From an uncultured Faecalibacterium sp. (GTDB lineage: Bacteria > Bacillota > Clostridia > Oscillospirales > Ruminococcaceae): a DNA stretch of 62,663 nucleotides. Location: contig CAKTBG010000015.1 of NCBI GenBank assembly GCA_934533135.1, positions 1 to 62,663 of the forward strand, read 5' to 3'. Under the pieces are notes generated by a model that worked only from the letters and a program-made list of their open reading frames with translations, was not told the origin of the DNA and ran no database searches. Positions 15,622 through 22,390 of the stretch are shown here, one piece after another (the stretch's first letter is position 1; every line of letters starts with the position of its first letter). A program made the translations under genes and the position numbers.

Positions 15622-16308
15622 TTACACCTCCGGGATCAGGCCGAGAACGGGGAGATCCAGCTTTTGCTGGACGTCCTCGCCATCGACGACATAGTTGTGC
15701 AGCAGGTGGTTGAGCACCAGCACACCGCAGGCGGCGCAGATGCCGCCGACCGCAGCAAGCAGGACGTACTTTTTGGTCTGCGGGAACACCGGGTCAGGGG
15801 TGATCTCCACATCGCTCACGGCCTTGCAGGAGCCGGCTTCCACCTTGTCCACGATCACCGCGGGGGCGATGTCCGCAATGGCCTGCACGATCCTGCCGGC
15901 CATAACGGGGTCTTCGTTGGTGACGGTGATGGACATGATCTGGGTCGAGCCGATGCCCTCCACGGAAATGCCGGAAAGCAGCTCGTTGTAGGTCATGTCC
16001 AGCCCCAGCTGGTCGATCACGTCGTTCAGCACGATGTTGCTCTTGATGACCACCGCATAGGTGTCGATCAGGTTGCGGGCAGAGTTGATGTTGTCGCTGG
16101 TCACCGACGCATTGCTGTCCTGCCGTGCATTGACGATCAGGTCGATCGACGCCTCGTACCGGGGCGTCAGCGCAAACGCACAGACCGTCAGACAGAGCAG
16201 AGCCGCCGCAAGGCCGATTGCGGCGATCTGCAGTGCGTGGTTCCAGAGAAGACGCAGCAATTCCCCAAGATCAATGACGTCTTCTTCCATTTCATGATTC
16301 TTTTCCAT
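15622..16308 (-). CDS. cpsC: CpsC/CapA-type chain-length determinant (Wzz domain), kinase activator
   Basis: Membrane partner of the CpsD kinase and regulator of polysaccharide chain length. The 228-residue protein has a Wzz start (EEDVIDLGELLRLLWNHALQIAAIGLAAALLC) with the first membrane helix near 20-45, an extracytoplasmic loop, and a second helix near 170-195 (YVLLAAVGGICAACGVLVL). The start at 16308 follows AGAAAGGAATTC; an open frame continues to 16374 without a ribosome site. It heads the operon cpsC-cpsD-cpsB-lipoprotein. Confidence 0.92.
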   Translation of the reverse strand: MEKNHEMEEDVIDLGELLRLLWNHALQIAAIGLAAALLCLTVCAFALTPRYEASIDLIVNARQDSNASVTSDNINSARNLIDTYAVVIKSNIVLNDVIDQLGLDMTYNELLSGISVEGIGSTQIMSITVTNEDPVMAGRIVQAIADIAPAVIVDKVEAGSCKAVSDVEITPDPVFPQTKKYVLLAAVGGICAACGVLVLNHLLHNYVVDGEDVQQKLDLPVLGLIPEV

Positions 16309-16345
16309 ATGAATTCCTTTCTGCGTGAAGATCTCACACGGGGAT

Positions 16346-16374
16346 ATTTTAACAGCATTCGGCAGAAGTAACAA
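16346..16374 (-). promoter_or_regulatory. Promoter of the cps operon
   Basis: Minus strand TTGTTA (16369-16374), 17-base spacer, TAAAAT (16346-16351). Confidence 0.75.
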
Positions 16375-16472
16375 GAGGGAACCGAAAAAATTGGCGAAAA
16401 GTTCATAAAAAACAACCTTTTTTCTGTCATCTCAAAACGCCGCGTGTACGGCGGAAAAAGCAGAGGTTTGGC

Positions 16473-16501
16473 TTGACTTTCCGGCGTCCACCCCCTACAA
16501 T
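16473..16501 (+). promoter_or_regulatory. Promoter of the YfcE-like gene
   Basis: TTGACT (16473-16478), 17-base spacer, TACAAT (16496-16501). About 105 bases of leader follow, containing the 70-base element at 16532-16601. Confidence 0.8.
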
Positions 16502-16531
16502 ACAATCAGAAGGGCAGACCAGAGCCATTCG

Positions 16532-16601
16532 ACAGCAGCATCGCTGCATTGCATCCTGCAGAGATGCTGTTTGAATGCTGCACGCATTTCTTGACTTGCG
16601 A
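16532..16601 (+). ncRNA. Two-hairpin leader element, copy 1 (candidate cis-acting RNA)
   Basis: This 70-base block matches 60495-60564 at 58 of 70 positions with no gaps. Hairpin one is CAGC-ATC-GCTG (CAAC-AAC-GTTG in the other copy) and hairpin two is GCATC...GATGC (GCATA...TATGC), so both stems carry one compensatory change. The outer ACAGCA/TGCTGT pair is identical in both and offers an alternative fold. A conserved tail from TGTTTGAATG to TTGACTTGCGA ends just before the ribosome site. It lies in the transcribed leader of the YfcE-like gene. I know no named riboswitch with this pattern. Confidence 0.65.
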
Positions 16602-16613
16602 GGTGGAAAACAG

Positions 16614-17168
16614 ATGAAATGGATGATCGCGTCCGATCTGCATGGGTCGGCGGAATATTGCCGGAAGATGATCGAAGCATTTGCACGGGAAGGGGCAGAT
16701 CGGCTGCTGCTGTTGGGCGATCTGCTCTACCACGGCCCCCGCAACGACCTGCCGGAGGGCTATGCACCCAAAGAGGTGATCCCGCTGCTGAACGGCCTGA
16801 AACAGAAGATCTGCTGCGTGCGGGGCAACTGCGAGGCCGAGGTGGATCAGATGGTGCTGGAGTTCCCGGTGATGGCGGATTACTGCATCCTGCCGCTGGG
16901 CGACCGGCTGCTTTACGCCACCCACGGCCACATTTACAACACCCAAAATCCGCCGCCGCTGGCACCGGGGGATCTCCTGCTCCACGGCCACACCCATGTG
17001 CCCGCGTGGACGGCGTTCGGCGCAGGCAACCTCTATCTCAACCCCGGCTCTCTCAGCATCCCCAAGGAGAACAGTCCCCATGGATATATGACGCTGGAGG
17101 GAAGCCGCTTTCAGTGGAAAACGCTGGACGGCGCGGTGTACCACCAGCTGGATCTGGGGGAGCAGTAA
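16614..17168 (+). CDS. YfcE-type metallophosphoesterase
   Basis: Small phosphodiesterase of the YfcE/MJ0936 family. The 184-residue protein shows the dimetal motifs ASDLHG, LGDLLYHGPRND, VRGNCE, THGH and LLHGHTHVP in order. The start at 16614 follows AGGTGG; an upstream ATG at 16575 lies within the conserved leader element. Physiological substrate is unknown for the family. It stands alone between two promoters. Confidence 0.92.
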   Translation: MKWMIASDLHGSAEYCRKMIEAFAREGADRLLLLGDLLYHGPRNDLPEGYAPKEVIPLLNGLKQKICCVRGNCEAEVDQMVLEFPVMADYCILPLGDRLLYATHGHIYNTQNPPPLAPGDLLLHGHTHVPAWTAFGAGNLYLNPGSLSIPKENSPHGYMTLEGSRFQWKTLDGAVYHQLDLGEQ

Positions 17169-17184
17169 GCGAGGGCACTTTCCC

Positions 17185-17213
17185 TTGCAATTTCCCCAGC
17201 GGCGTGATATGAT
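17185..17213 (+). promoter_or_regulatory. Promoter of the HMA-domain gene
   Basis: TTGCAA (17185-17190), 17-base spacer, TATGAT (17208-17213). Confidence 0.8.
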
Positions 17214-17255
17214 AAAAATGGGATCACAAGAAGGATTCCGTTTTTCAGACCATGA

Positions 17256-17272
17256 GGTTAGCGTTTACTAAC
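17256..17272 (+). promoter_or_regulatory. Inverted repeat in the HMA leader, candidate metalloregulator operator
   Basis: GGTTAG-CGTTTA-CTAAC is an interrupted palindrome about 40 bases after the transcription start. Its form resembles DtxR/IdeR/MntR-family boxes (TTAGG..CCTAA type). Placing it in front of a metal-binding protein gene supports a metal-responsive repressor; the regulator itself is not in the window. Confidence 0.5.
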
Positions 17273-17352
17273 AAAATCACCAAAAACCGGCGGCAGACCT
17301 TGTGCGTTCTGCCAAAGGGGAAACGAACGAATGCAGGGAGGCCCTTTTTATT

Positions 17353-17610
17353 ATGATCGAAACTGTGCTGAAAGTGAACGGTATGATGTGCGGAATGTGC
17401 GAAAGCCACGTCAACGAGGTCGTGCGCAAGACCGCCGAGGTGAAGAAGGTCACGTCGTCTCACACCAAGGGCGAGACCGTCATCCTCTCGGAGCAGCCGC
17501 TGGATCTCGACAAACTGAAAGCCGCCATCGCCGATACCGGCTATACCGTCACCGACGCACAGGATAAGCCGTATGAAAAGAAAGGCTTCTTCTCGTTTTG
17601 GAAGAAGTAA
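17353..17610 (+). CDS. Heavy-metal-associated (HMA) domain protein, copper-chaperone-like
   Basis: An 85-residue soluble protein with one ferredoxin-like HMA domain. The metal site is CGMC in VNGMMCGMCESHV, near residues 11-20, and the domain's later strands (VILSEQPLDLDKLKAAIADTGYTV) are complete; a basic FFSFWKK tail follows. Such proteins carry Cu+ or related ions to P-type ATPases, none of which is in the window. The GGGAGG ribosome site lies 12 bases before ATG 17353. A metalloregulator-like palindrome lies in its leader. The ketopantoate-reductase-like gene starts 24 bases downstream, probably in the same transcript. Confidence 0.85.
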   Translation: MIETVLKVNGMMCGMCESHVNEVVRKTAEVKKVTSSHTKGETVILSEQPLDLDKLKAAIADTGYTVTDAQDKPYEKKGFFSFWKK

Positions 17611-17634
17611 GCCCTCAAACAGGGAGGTGTTGTT

Positions 17635-18606
17635 ATGCGGATCCTCGTTTACGGTGCAGGCGTTTTGGGCTGTGAGCTGACGCATCTGCTGCTCCAGAAC
17701 CAGAAAAATGTTGTCACCCTGCTTGCGCGGGGTGAGTGGAAGGAGCGGATCGACCAGCAGGGTCTGGTCATCCGCCAGTGGGTGCAGTGCAAGACCACGG
17801 TGGATCGGGTGCAGACCATCGACACGCTTGCGCCGGACGATGTGTACGACCTGATCTTTGTGGCACTGCAGGCTGACAAGCTGCCGGAGATCCTGCCCGC
17901 CCTGAAAGCAAACCAGAGCGAATACTTTGTCTTTGTGGGCAACAATCCCTATGCGCAGGACGTGATGCAGGCCATGCAGCGTCCGGCCGATAAGGTCGCG
18001 TTTGGCTTCCAGAACACGGCCGGCCGCCGCGAAAACGGGCAGGTCATCAGTGTCCACGCCGGGGTGGGGATGACCGTCGGCGGTGCAACGGCTCCACTGT
18101 CGGGCACGTTTTGCCAGCGGCTGACGGCCGCATTTGACGGCGTGAAGTACAAGCTGACCTTTTACAGCGATATGGACGCATGGCTCAAGTGCCATGCCGC
18201 CTTCATCCTGCCGGTCTGCTACGTCTGTTACGCCTGCAAGGGCGATCTGACCCGCGCCACCAAGGAGCAGCGCAAGCTGCTGATCGACGCCGCGTGGGAA
18301 GCCTGTGAGATGCTCAAGGCGGCGGGGATCCCGGTGAAGGACGCCGAAACGACCGACTGTTACCGCGCGGGCAGCAAGAAGCGCAGGAGCACCGAGCGGA
18401 TGGTCTCCATCCTGGCAAAAACGCCGCTGGGACGGCTCTGCGCCTCCGACCACGCCATGCACGCGGTCCGGGAGATGAAATACCTTGACGATGCGTTCGA
18501 GGCTCTGCGTGCCAAGACCGAGACCCCGATGCCTGCATGGGATCAGCTCCGCCGCGAGATGCCGCAGTGGAGGACCCTGCTGCTGCGAACCGCCGGAAAC
18601 AAGTAA
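17635..18606 (+). CDS. Ketopantoate reductase (ApbA/PanE) family protein, paralogue 1
   Basis: A 323-residue NADP-dependent oxidoreductase-fold protein with the N-terminal Rossmann loop MRILVYGAGVLGCELTHLLL and the family's NNPY-like segment near residue 100. It lacks an obvious match to the catalytic lysine-glutamate context of true PanE enzymes (K in the KWxKL-type block is WLKCHAAF here), so pantoate synthesis is not assured. No panB or panC is nearby. A paralogue sits at 51805-52734. It is followed by a terminator that overlaps the trkA promoter. Confidence 0.82.
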   Translation: MRILVYGAGVLGCELTHLLLQNQKNVVTLLARGEWKERIDQQGLVIRQWVQCKTTVDRVQTIDTLAPDDVYDLIFVALQADKLPEILPALKANQSEYFVFVGNNPYAQDVMQAMQRPADKVAFGFQNTAGRRENGQVISVHAGVGMTVGGATAPLSGTFCQRLTAAFDGVKYKLTFYSDMDAWLKCHAAFILPVCYVCYACKGDLTRATKEQRKLLIDAAWEACEMLKAAGIPVKDAETTDCYRAGSKKRRSTERMVSILAKTPLGRLCASDHAMHAVREMKYLDDAFEALRAKTETPMPAWDQLRREMPQWRTLLLRTAGNK

Positions 18607-18644
18607 CGCAGACCCGCCACAGCCCCCACAAACCCAGAAAAGCG

Positions 18645-18671
18645 ACTTCCCCGAAAGGGGAAGTTTTGCTT
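18645..18671 (+). terminator. Terminator whose T-tract is the trkA -35 region
   Basis: Perfect 8-bp stem ACTTCCCC/GGGGAAGT with a GAAA tetraloop, then TTTGCTTTT. The TTGCTT inside the T-tract is the -35 of the next promoter. Confidence 0.85.
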
Positions 18672-18694
18672 TTCCCGCAGGAATATGGTATACT
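18666..18694 (+). promoter_or_regulatory. Promoter of trkA-trkH
   Basis: TTGCTT (18666-18671), 17-base spacer ending ATATGG, TATACT (18689-18694). Confidence 0.82.
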
Positions 18695-18740
18695 GGGGCA
18701 GAATTTCCCGGAAAGTGCGGGAATCAGAAAGGACGTTTCT

Positions 18741-20099
18741 ATGAAGATCGTTTTGGTGGGCGGCGGCAAGGTCGGTACGGCTCTGGCACGCCAGCTGAGT
18801 GAGGAAGGCCACAGTGTGACCGTGGTGGATACCAACAAGTCGCGGGTTGAGCACATCGGTGAGTCTTACGATGTGATGAGCATCCTCGGCAACGGCTCTT
18901 CCATCACCACGTTGTCGGAGGCGGGCGTGGAGGAAGCCGACGTGTTCATCGCGGTCACCGGCTCCGACGAGCTGAACCTGCTGTGCTGTATGTTCGCAAA
19001 AAAAGCGGGTCACTGCCATGCCATTGCCCGCGTGCGCAACCCATCGTACAGCCATGAGCTGGACTTTATCAAAAAGCAGATCGGCATCTCGGCCATCATC
19101 AACCCCGAAATGGCGGCGGCAAAAGAGATCTCGCATCTGCTGCGGTTCCCGGGGGCCAGCAAGATCGACACCTTTGCGGACGGCCGGGTGCGGCTGATCA
19201 AATTTGCCCTGACCGCCGAGAGCCCGCTGGACGGTGTGGCCATCCACGAGATCCCCACACGGCTCAAGAGCGATATTCTGGTCTGCGCCGTCGAGCGGGA
19301 CGGCGGGGTGATCATCCCCAACGGCAACTTCGTGCTCCAGCACGGCGATCAGGTCACCTTCCTCGCCACGCAGGAGAACGCGCACGCCTTCTTCCAGCGG
19401 ATCCACATGAATGTCAAGCCGGTCCGCAACGCCCTGATCGTGGGCGGCGGTGCCATTGCCTATTACCTGAGTCAGGAGCTGCTGGAAAACCACGTCCGGG
19501 TGCGGATCGTCGAGCGCGACCCGGCCCGCTGCAATGTGCTGGCAGAGCAGCTGCCCGGCGCACAGATCCTGAACGAGGATGGCTCCAACCGCGAGTTCCT
19601 GCTGTCGGAAGGGCTGGAATCCACCGAGGCGTTCGTAGCCCTGACCAACATCGACGAGGAAAATGTGCTGCTGACCCTGTTTGCGAAAAAGCACTCCAAG
19701 GGCAAGCTGGTCACCAAGGTCAACCGCCTGGAGTTCGACGACATTCTGGCCGGGCTGGATCTGGGCAGCATCGTCTACCCCAAGTACATGACCTGCGACT
19801 ACATCGTGCAGTATGTCCGCGCCCTGCAGAACGAGGCCGGCAACAACATCAAGACGCTCTACCGCATTCTGGACGACCGCGTGGAAGCGTTGGAGTTCAG
19901 CGTCCATGAGGAGAGCAAGGCCACCGGCGTGCCGCTGAGCCAGCTCCACCTCAAAAAGAATCTGCTGCTCTGCTGCATCATGCGCGGCAGTGAGATCCTG
20001 ATCCCCCGCGGCGGCGATGAGATCAAGGTGGGCGACAACGTCATCGTCGTCACCCTCGAGCACGGCCTGCACGACCTGCGGGATATCGTGCAGGACTGA
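18741..20099 (+). CDS. trkA: Trk potassium uptake regulator TrkA
   Basis: Cytosolic gating subunit of the Trk K+ channel. The 452-residue protein is a tandem repeat of two RCK modules: RCK-N one starts at MKIVLVGGGKVGTALARQL, RCK-C one is near 140-215, RCK-N two starts at NALIVGGGAIAYYLSQEL near 232 and RCK-C two ends the protein. Both nucleotide-binding GxGxxG-like loops are present (GGGKVG, GGGAIA; the second lacks the last glycine). ATG 18741 has AGAAAGGA upstream. trkH follows 12 bases later. Neighbouring cdaA-cdaR is of interest because c-di-AMP commonly controls K+ uptake through RCK-C domains. Confidence 0.94.
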   Translation: MKIVLVGGGKVGTALARQLSEEGHSVTVVDTNKSRVEHIGESYDVMSILGNGSSITTLSEAGVEEADVFIAVTGSDELNLLCCMFAKKAGHCHAIARVRNPSYSHELDFIKKQIGISAIINPEMAAAKEISHLLRFPGASKIDTFADGRVRLIKFALTAESPLDGVAIHEIPTRLKSDILVCAVERDGGVIIPNGNFVLQHGDQVTFLATQENAHAFFQRIHMNVKPVRNALIVGGGAIAYYLSQELLENHVRVRIVERDPARCNVLAEQLPGAQILNEDGSNREFLLSEGLESTEAFVALTNIDEENVLLTLFAKKHSKGKLVTKVNRLEFDDILAGLDLGSIVYPKYMTCDYIVQYVRALQNEAGNNIKTLYRILDDRVEALEFSVHEESKATGVPLSQLHLKKNLLLCCIMRGSEILIPRGGDEIKVGDNVIVVTLEHGLHDLRDIVQD

Positions 20100-20111
20100 G
20101 GGAGGCAGCGT

Positions 20112-21554
20112 ATGAATTATGCGATCGTGTTCCGCCTTCTGGGGTATATCCTCCTCTGCGAAGGCGCACTGCTTCTTCTGCCAGCCTTTACCAGCCTGCT
20201 CTACGGCGAGTGGATGGTGCTGGGCGTCTTTCTGGGCACGGCCATCGTCTGCGCGGCAGCGGGCTTTCTGCTCAAAAACATCAAGACCAAGAGCAAGGTG
20301 TTCTATATGCGGGAGGGCTTTGCCTGCACCGCATTGAGCTGGGTGGTCATCAGTATCGTGGGCGCGGTGCCCTTTGTGCTGGCCGGATGTATCCCGAACC
20401 CGGTGGACGCCCTGTTTGAGACGGTCTCCGGCTTCACGACGACCGGTGCCAGCATCCTGCCGGCGGTGGAAGATCTGCCCAAGGGCATCCTGCTCTGGCG
20501 CAGCTTCACCCACTGGATCGGCGGCATGGGCGTTCTGGTCTTTCTGCTCTCCCTTCTGCCCCTGACCGGCGGCTCTCATGTCAACCTGATGAAAGCCGAA
20601 AGCCCCGGCCCGCAGGTGGATAAACTGGTGCCGAAGGTGCAGTCCACCGCAAAGATCCTCTACGGCATCTATTTCTGCCTGACCGTGCTGGAATTCGGTT
20701 TTCTGCTGGCGGGCGGCATGAGCGTGTTTGAGTCGATCCTGACGGCATTCGGCACGGCCGGCACCGGCGGCTTCGGGTTTAAGAACGACAGCTTTGCCAG
20801 CTTCTCGCCGTACATCCAGTGGGTCGTGACCATCTTCATGATCCTCTTCGGCGTCAACTTCAACGCCTACTTCCTGCTGCTGATGCGCCGGTTCCGCCGT
20901 GCCGCGGCCAGCGAGGAAGTGCGCGGCTACTTCCTCATGATCCTGATCGCCATTGCCATCATCACGGCCAACATCCACAGTATGTACAACGGCGTCGGCG
21001 AGGCGTTGCGCCACGCGGCGTTCCAAGTGGGCTCCATCGTCACGACCACCGGATTCTCCAGCTGCGATTTTGACCTCTGGCCCACCCTCTCGAAGGAAAT
21101 TCTGGTCATGCTGATGTTTGTGGGTGCCTGCGCGGGCAGCACCGGCGGCGGCATCAAGGTCAGCCGTTTCCTGATCCTCGGCAAAACGCTGGGCAAAGAG
21201 CTGAAGCAGGCTCTTCACCCGCAGGTGGTCGCGCCGATCCGGATGGACGGCAAGCTGATCAACCATGAGACCATCCGCACCACCAACGTCTATATGGCGG
21301 CGTATATCTTCATCTTTACCGCGTCGCTCTTTCTCATCAGTCTCGATGGGTTTGATATGGTGACCAACTTCACCTCCGTCGCTGCGACCCTGAACAACAT
21401 CGGCCCGGGTCTCAATCAGGTGGGCCCGATGATGAACTTCGGCGGCTTCTCCAACTTTGCAAAGCTGGTGCTCATCTTTGATATGCTGGCCGGCCGCCTT
21501 GAGATCTTCCCCATGCTGGTGCTGTTCCTGCCCGATACCTGGCGGAAGTTCTGA
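20112..21554 (+). CDS. trkH: TrkH family potassium transporter
   Basis: The K+-conducting membrane subunit, 480 residues, with about ten to twelve helices in four M1-P-M2 repeats. Selectivity loops are visible as SGFTTTGAS (near residue 112), GTAGTGGFGFK (near 217), TTTGFSSCDF (near 315) and AATLNNIGPG (near 430). Ribosome site GAGGGAGG precedes the ATG. It is co-transcribed with trkA and closed by a strong terminator. Confidence 0.95.
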   Translation: MNYAIVFRLLGYILLCEGALLLLPAFTSLLYGEWMVLGVFLGTAIVCAAAGFLLKNIKTKSKVFYMREGFACTALSWVVISIVGAVPFVLAGCIPNPVDALFETVSGFTTTGASILPAVEDLPKGILLWRSFTHWIGGMGVLVFLLSLLPLTGGSHVNLMKAESPGPQVDKLVPKVQSTAKILYGIYFCLTVLEFGFLLAGGMSVFESILTAFGTAGTGGFGFKNDSFASFSPYIQWVVTIFMILFGVNFNAYFLLLMRRFRRAAASEEVRGYFLMILIAIAIITANIHSMYNGVGEALRHAAFQVGSIVTTTGFSSCDFDLWPTLSKEILVMLMFVGACAGSTGGGIKVSRFLILGKTLGKELKQALHPQVVAPIRMDGKLINHETIRTTNVYMAAYIFIFTASLFLISLDGFDMVTNFTSVAATLNNIGPGLNQVGPMMNFGGFSNFAKLVLIFDMLAGRLEIFPMLVLFLPDTWRKF

Positions 21555-21576
21555 TCGAAAATCGAATATGCAGAAT

Positions 21577-21623
21577 GCCCCCGTCCGGTGTCGTATAAAA
21601 ATGACGCACGGCGGGGGTTTTTT
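21577..21623 (+). terminator. Terminator of trkA-trkH
   Basis: Long stem GCCCCCGTCCGGTGTCGT with its partner, ending GGCGGGGG followed by TTTTTT. Confidence 0.85.
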
Positions 21624-21635
21624 ATATTGAAACTC

Positions 21636-21664
21636 TTGAAACGAAATATCGTATATGATATAAT
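21636..21664 (+). promoter_or_regulatory. higBA promoter with an embedded palindrome
   Basis: TTGAAA (21636-21641), 17-base spacer, TATAAT (21659-21664). The spacer and -10 contain ATATC-GTATAT-GATAT, a likely operator for the antitoxin. Confidence 0.8.
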
Positions 21665-21680
21665 AAGGGCGCGAAAGGAT

Positions 21681-22037
21681 GTGACGCGTATTCCGAAGAT
21701 CGAGCTGTATGCGACAGAGGACGGCAGGGAAGTCGTGGCGGATTTTCTGGATTCGCTTCCTCCAAAGCACCATGCAAAAGCTATCCGGGAAATTGAAGTT
21801 CTGGAACAATTTGGAAACACCCTGAAAGAACCCTATGTCAAACACATAGAAGGGGAGATCTGGGAGCTGCGGATCAAATTTGCAAGCGATATCTCGCGCA
21901 TCTTCTATTTTACATGGCGGGTCGAGAAAATGGTGTTGCTGCATGGATACATCAAAAAGACACAGAAAACGCCGCGGGCGGAAATTGAGACCGCAAAAAA
22001 GCGGCTTGCCGATTATAAACGGCGATATGGCGCATAG
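21681..22037 (+). CDS. higB: HigB/RelE-type toxin (Gp49-like mRNA interferase)
   Basis: A 118-residue basic toxin of the RelE/HigB superfamily (phage Gp49-like). Family features are IELYATEDGREVVADFLDSL at the start, the central HHAKAIREIEVLEQFGN, and the KHIEGEIWELRIKFASDISRIFYF core, with LLHGYIKKTQKTP near the end carrying catalytic basic residues. The start is set at GTG 21681 behind AAGGG; earlier in-frame codons lie inside the promoter. The toxin-first order and 22-base gap to an XRE antitoxin is the higBA layout. Ribosome-dependent mRNA cleavage is the known family activity. Confidence 0.88.
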   Translation: MTRIPKIELYATEDGREVVADFLDSLPPKHHAKAIREIEVLEQFGNTLKEPYVKHIEGEIWELRIKFASDISRIFYFTWRVEKMVLLHGYIKKTQKTPRAEIETAKKRLADYKRRYGA

Positions 22038-22059
22038 TTTTTGAAGGGAGTGCGGGAAT

Positions 22060-22332
22060 ATGGATTTTCAGGCATACAAGAACAAGACGCTTGCAGAAAA
22101 TGCAGAGGTACGCGAAGAATATGAGCGGCTTGGCCCGCAGTATGAGGCCATCTGCGCAGCGATCGAGAGCCGTAAGGAGGCCGGACTGACGCAGAAGGAA
22201 TTGGCCGAGCGAATGGGAACTGCACAGGCCAATATTTCCCGGTTCGAGAATGGAAATGCGAACCCGTCGCTGGAATTTTTGCAGAAAATGGCTTCCTGTA
22301 TGGGGAAGCGGCTTCGGGTTTCCTTTGAGTAA
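22060..22332 (+). CDS. higA: HigA-type XRE antitoxin
   Basis: A 90-residue antitoxin with a helix-turn-helix in its C-terminal half (LTQKELAERMGTAQANISRFENGNANPSLEFLQKMA). The N-terminal 30 residues are charged and probably wrap the toxin. AAGGGAG precedes the ATG. It should bind the palindrome inside the higBA promoter and repress it. Confidence 0.9.
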   Translation: MDFQAYKNKTLAENAEVREEYERLGPQYEAICAAIESRKEAGLTQKELAERMGTAQANISRFENGNANPSLEFLQKMASCMGKRLRVSFE

Positions 22333-22337
22333 CAACA

Positions 22338-22380
22338 AAAATACCGCTGTTTGGAGAAAGTCCGGACAGCGGTATTTTTT
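22338..22380. terminator. Bidirectional terminator between higA and yifB
   Basis: Stem AAAATACCGCTGT/ACAGCGGTATTTT with T-runs on both strands; the flanking genes converge. Confidence 0.88.
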
Positions 22381-22390
22381 GTCGAGGAAT

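Noticed and set aside
17635..18606. Assigning panE to the first ketopantoate-reductase-like gene
   Set aside because: Catalytic context is weaker than in the second paralogue and there is no pantothenate gene nearby, so only the family is named.
18543..21944. A 1133-codon minus-strand frame
   Set aside because: It is antisense to trkA and trkH, both certain genes. The translation is His/Asp/Gln-rich with no family features.
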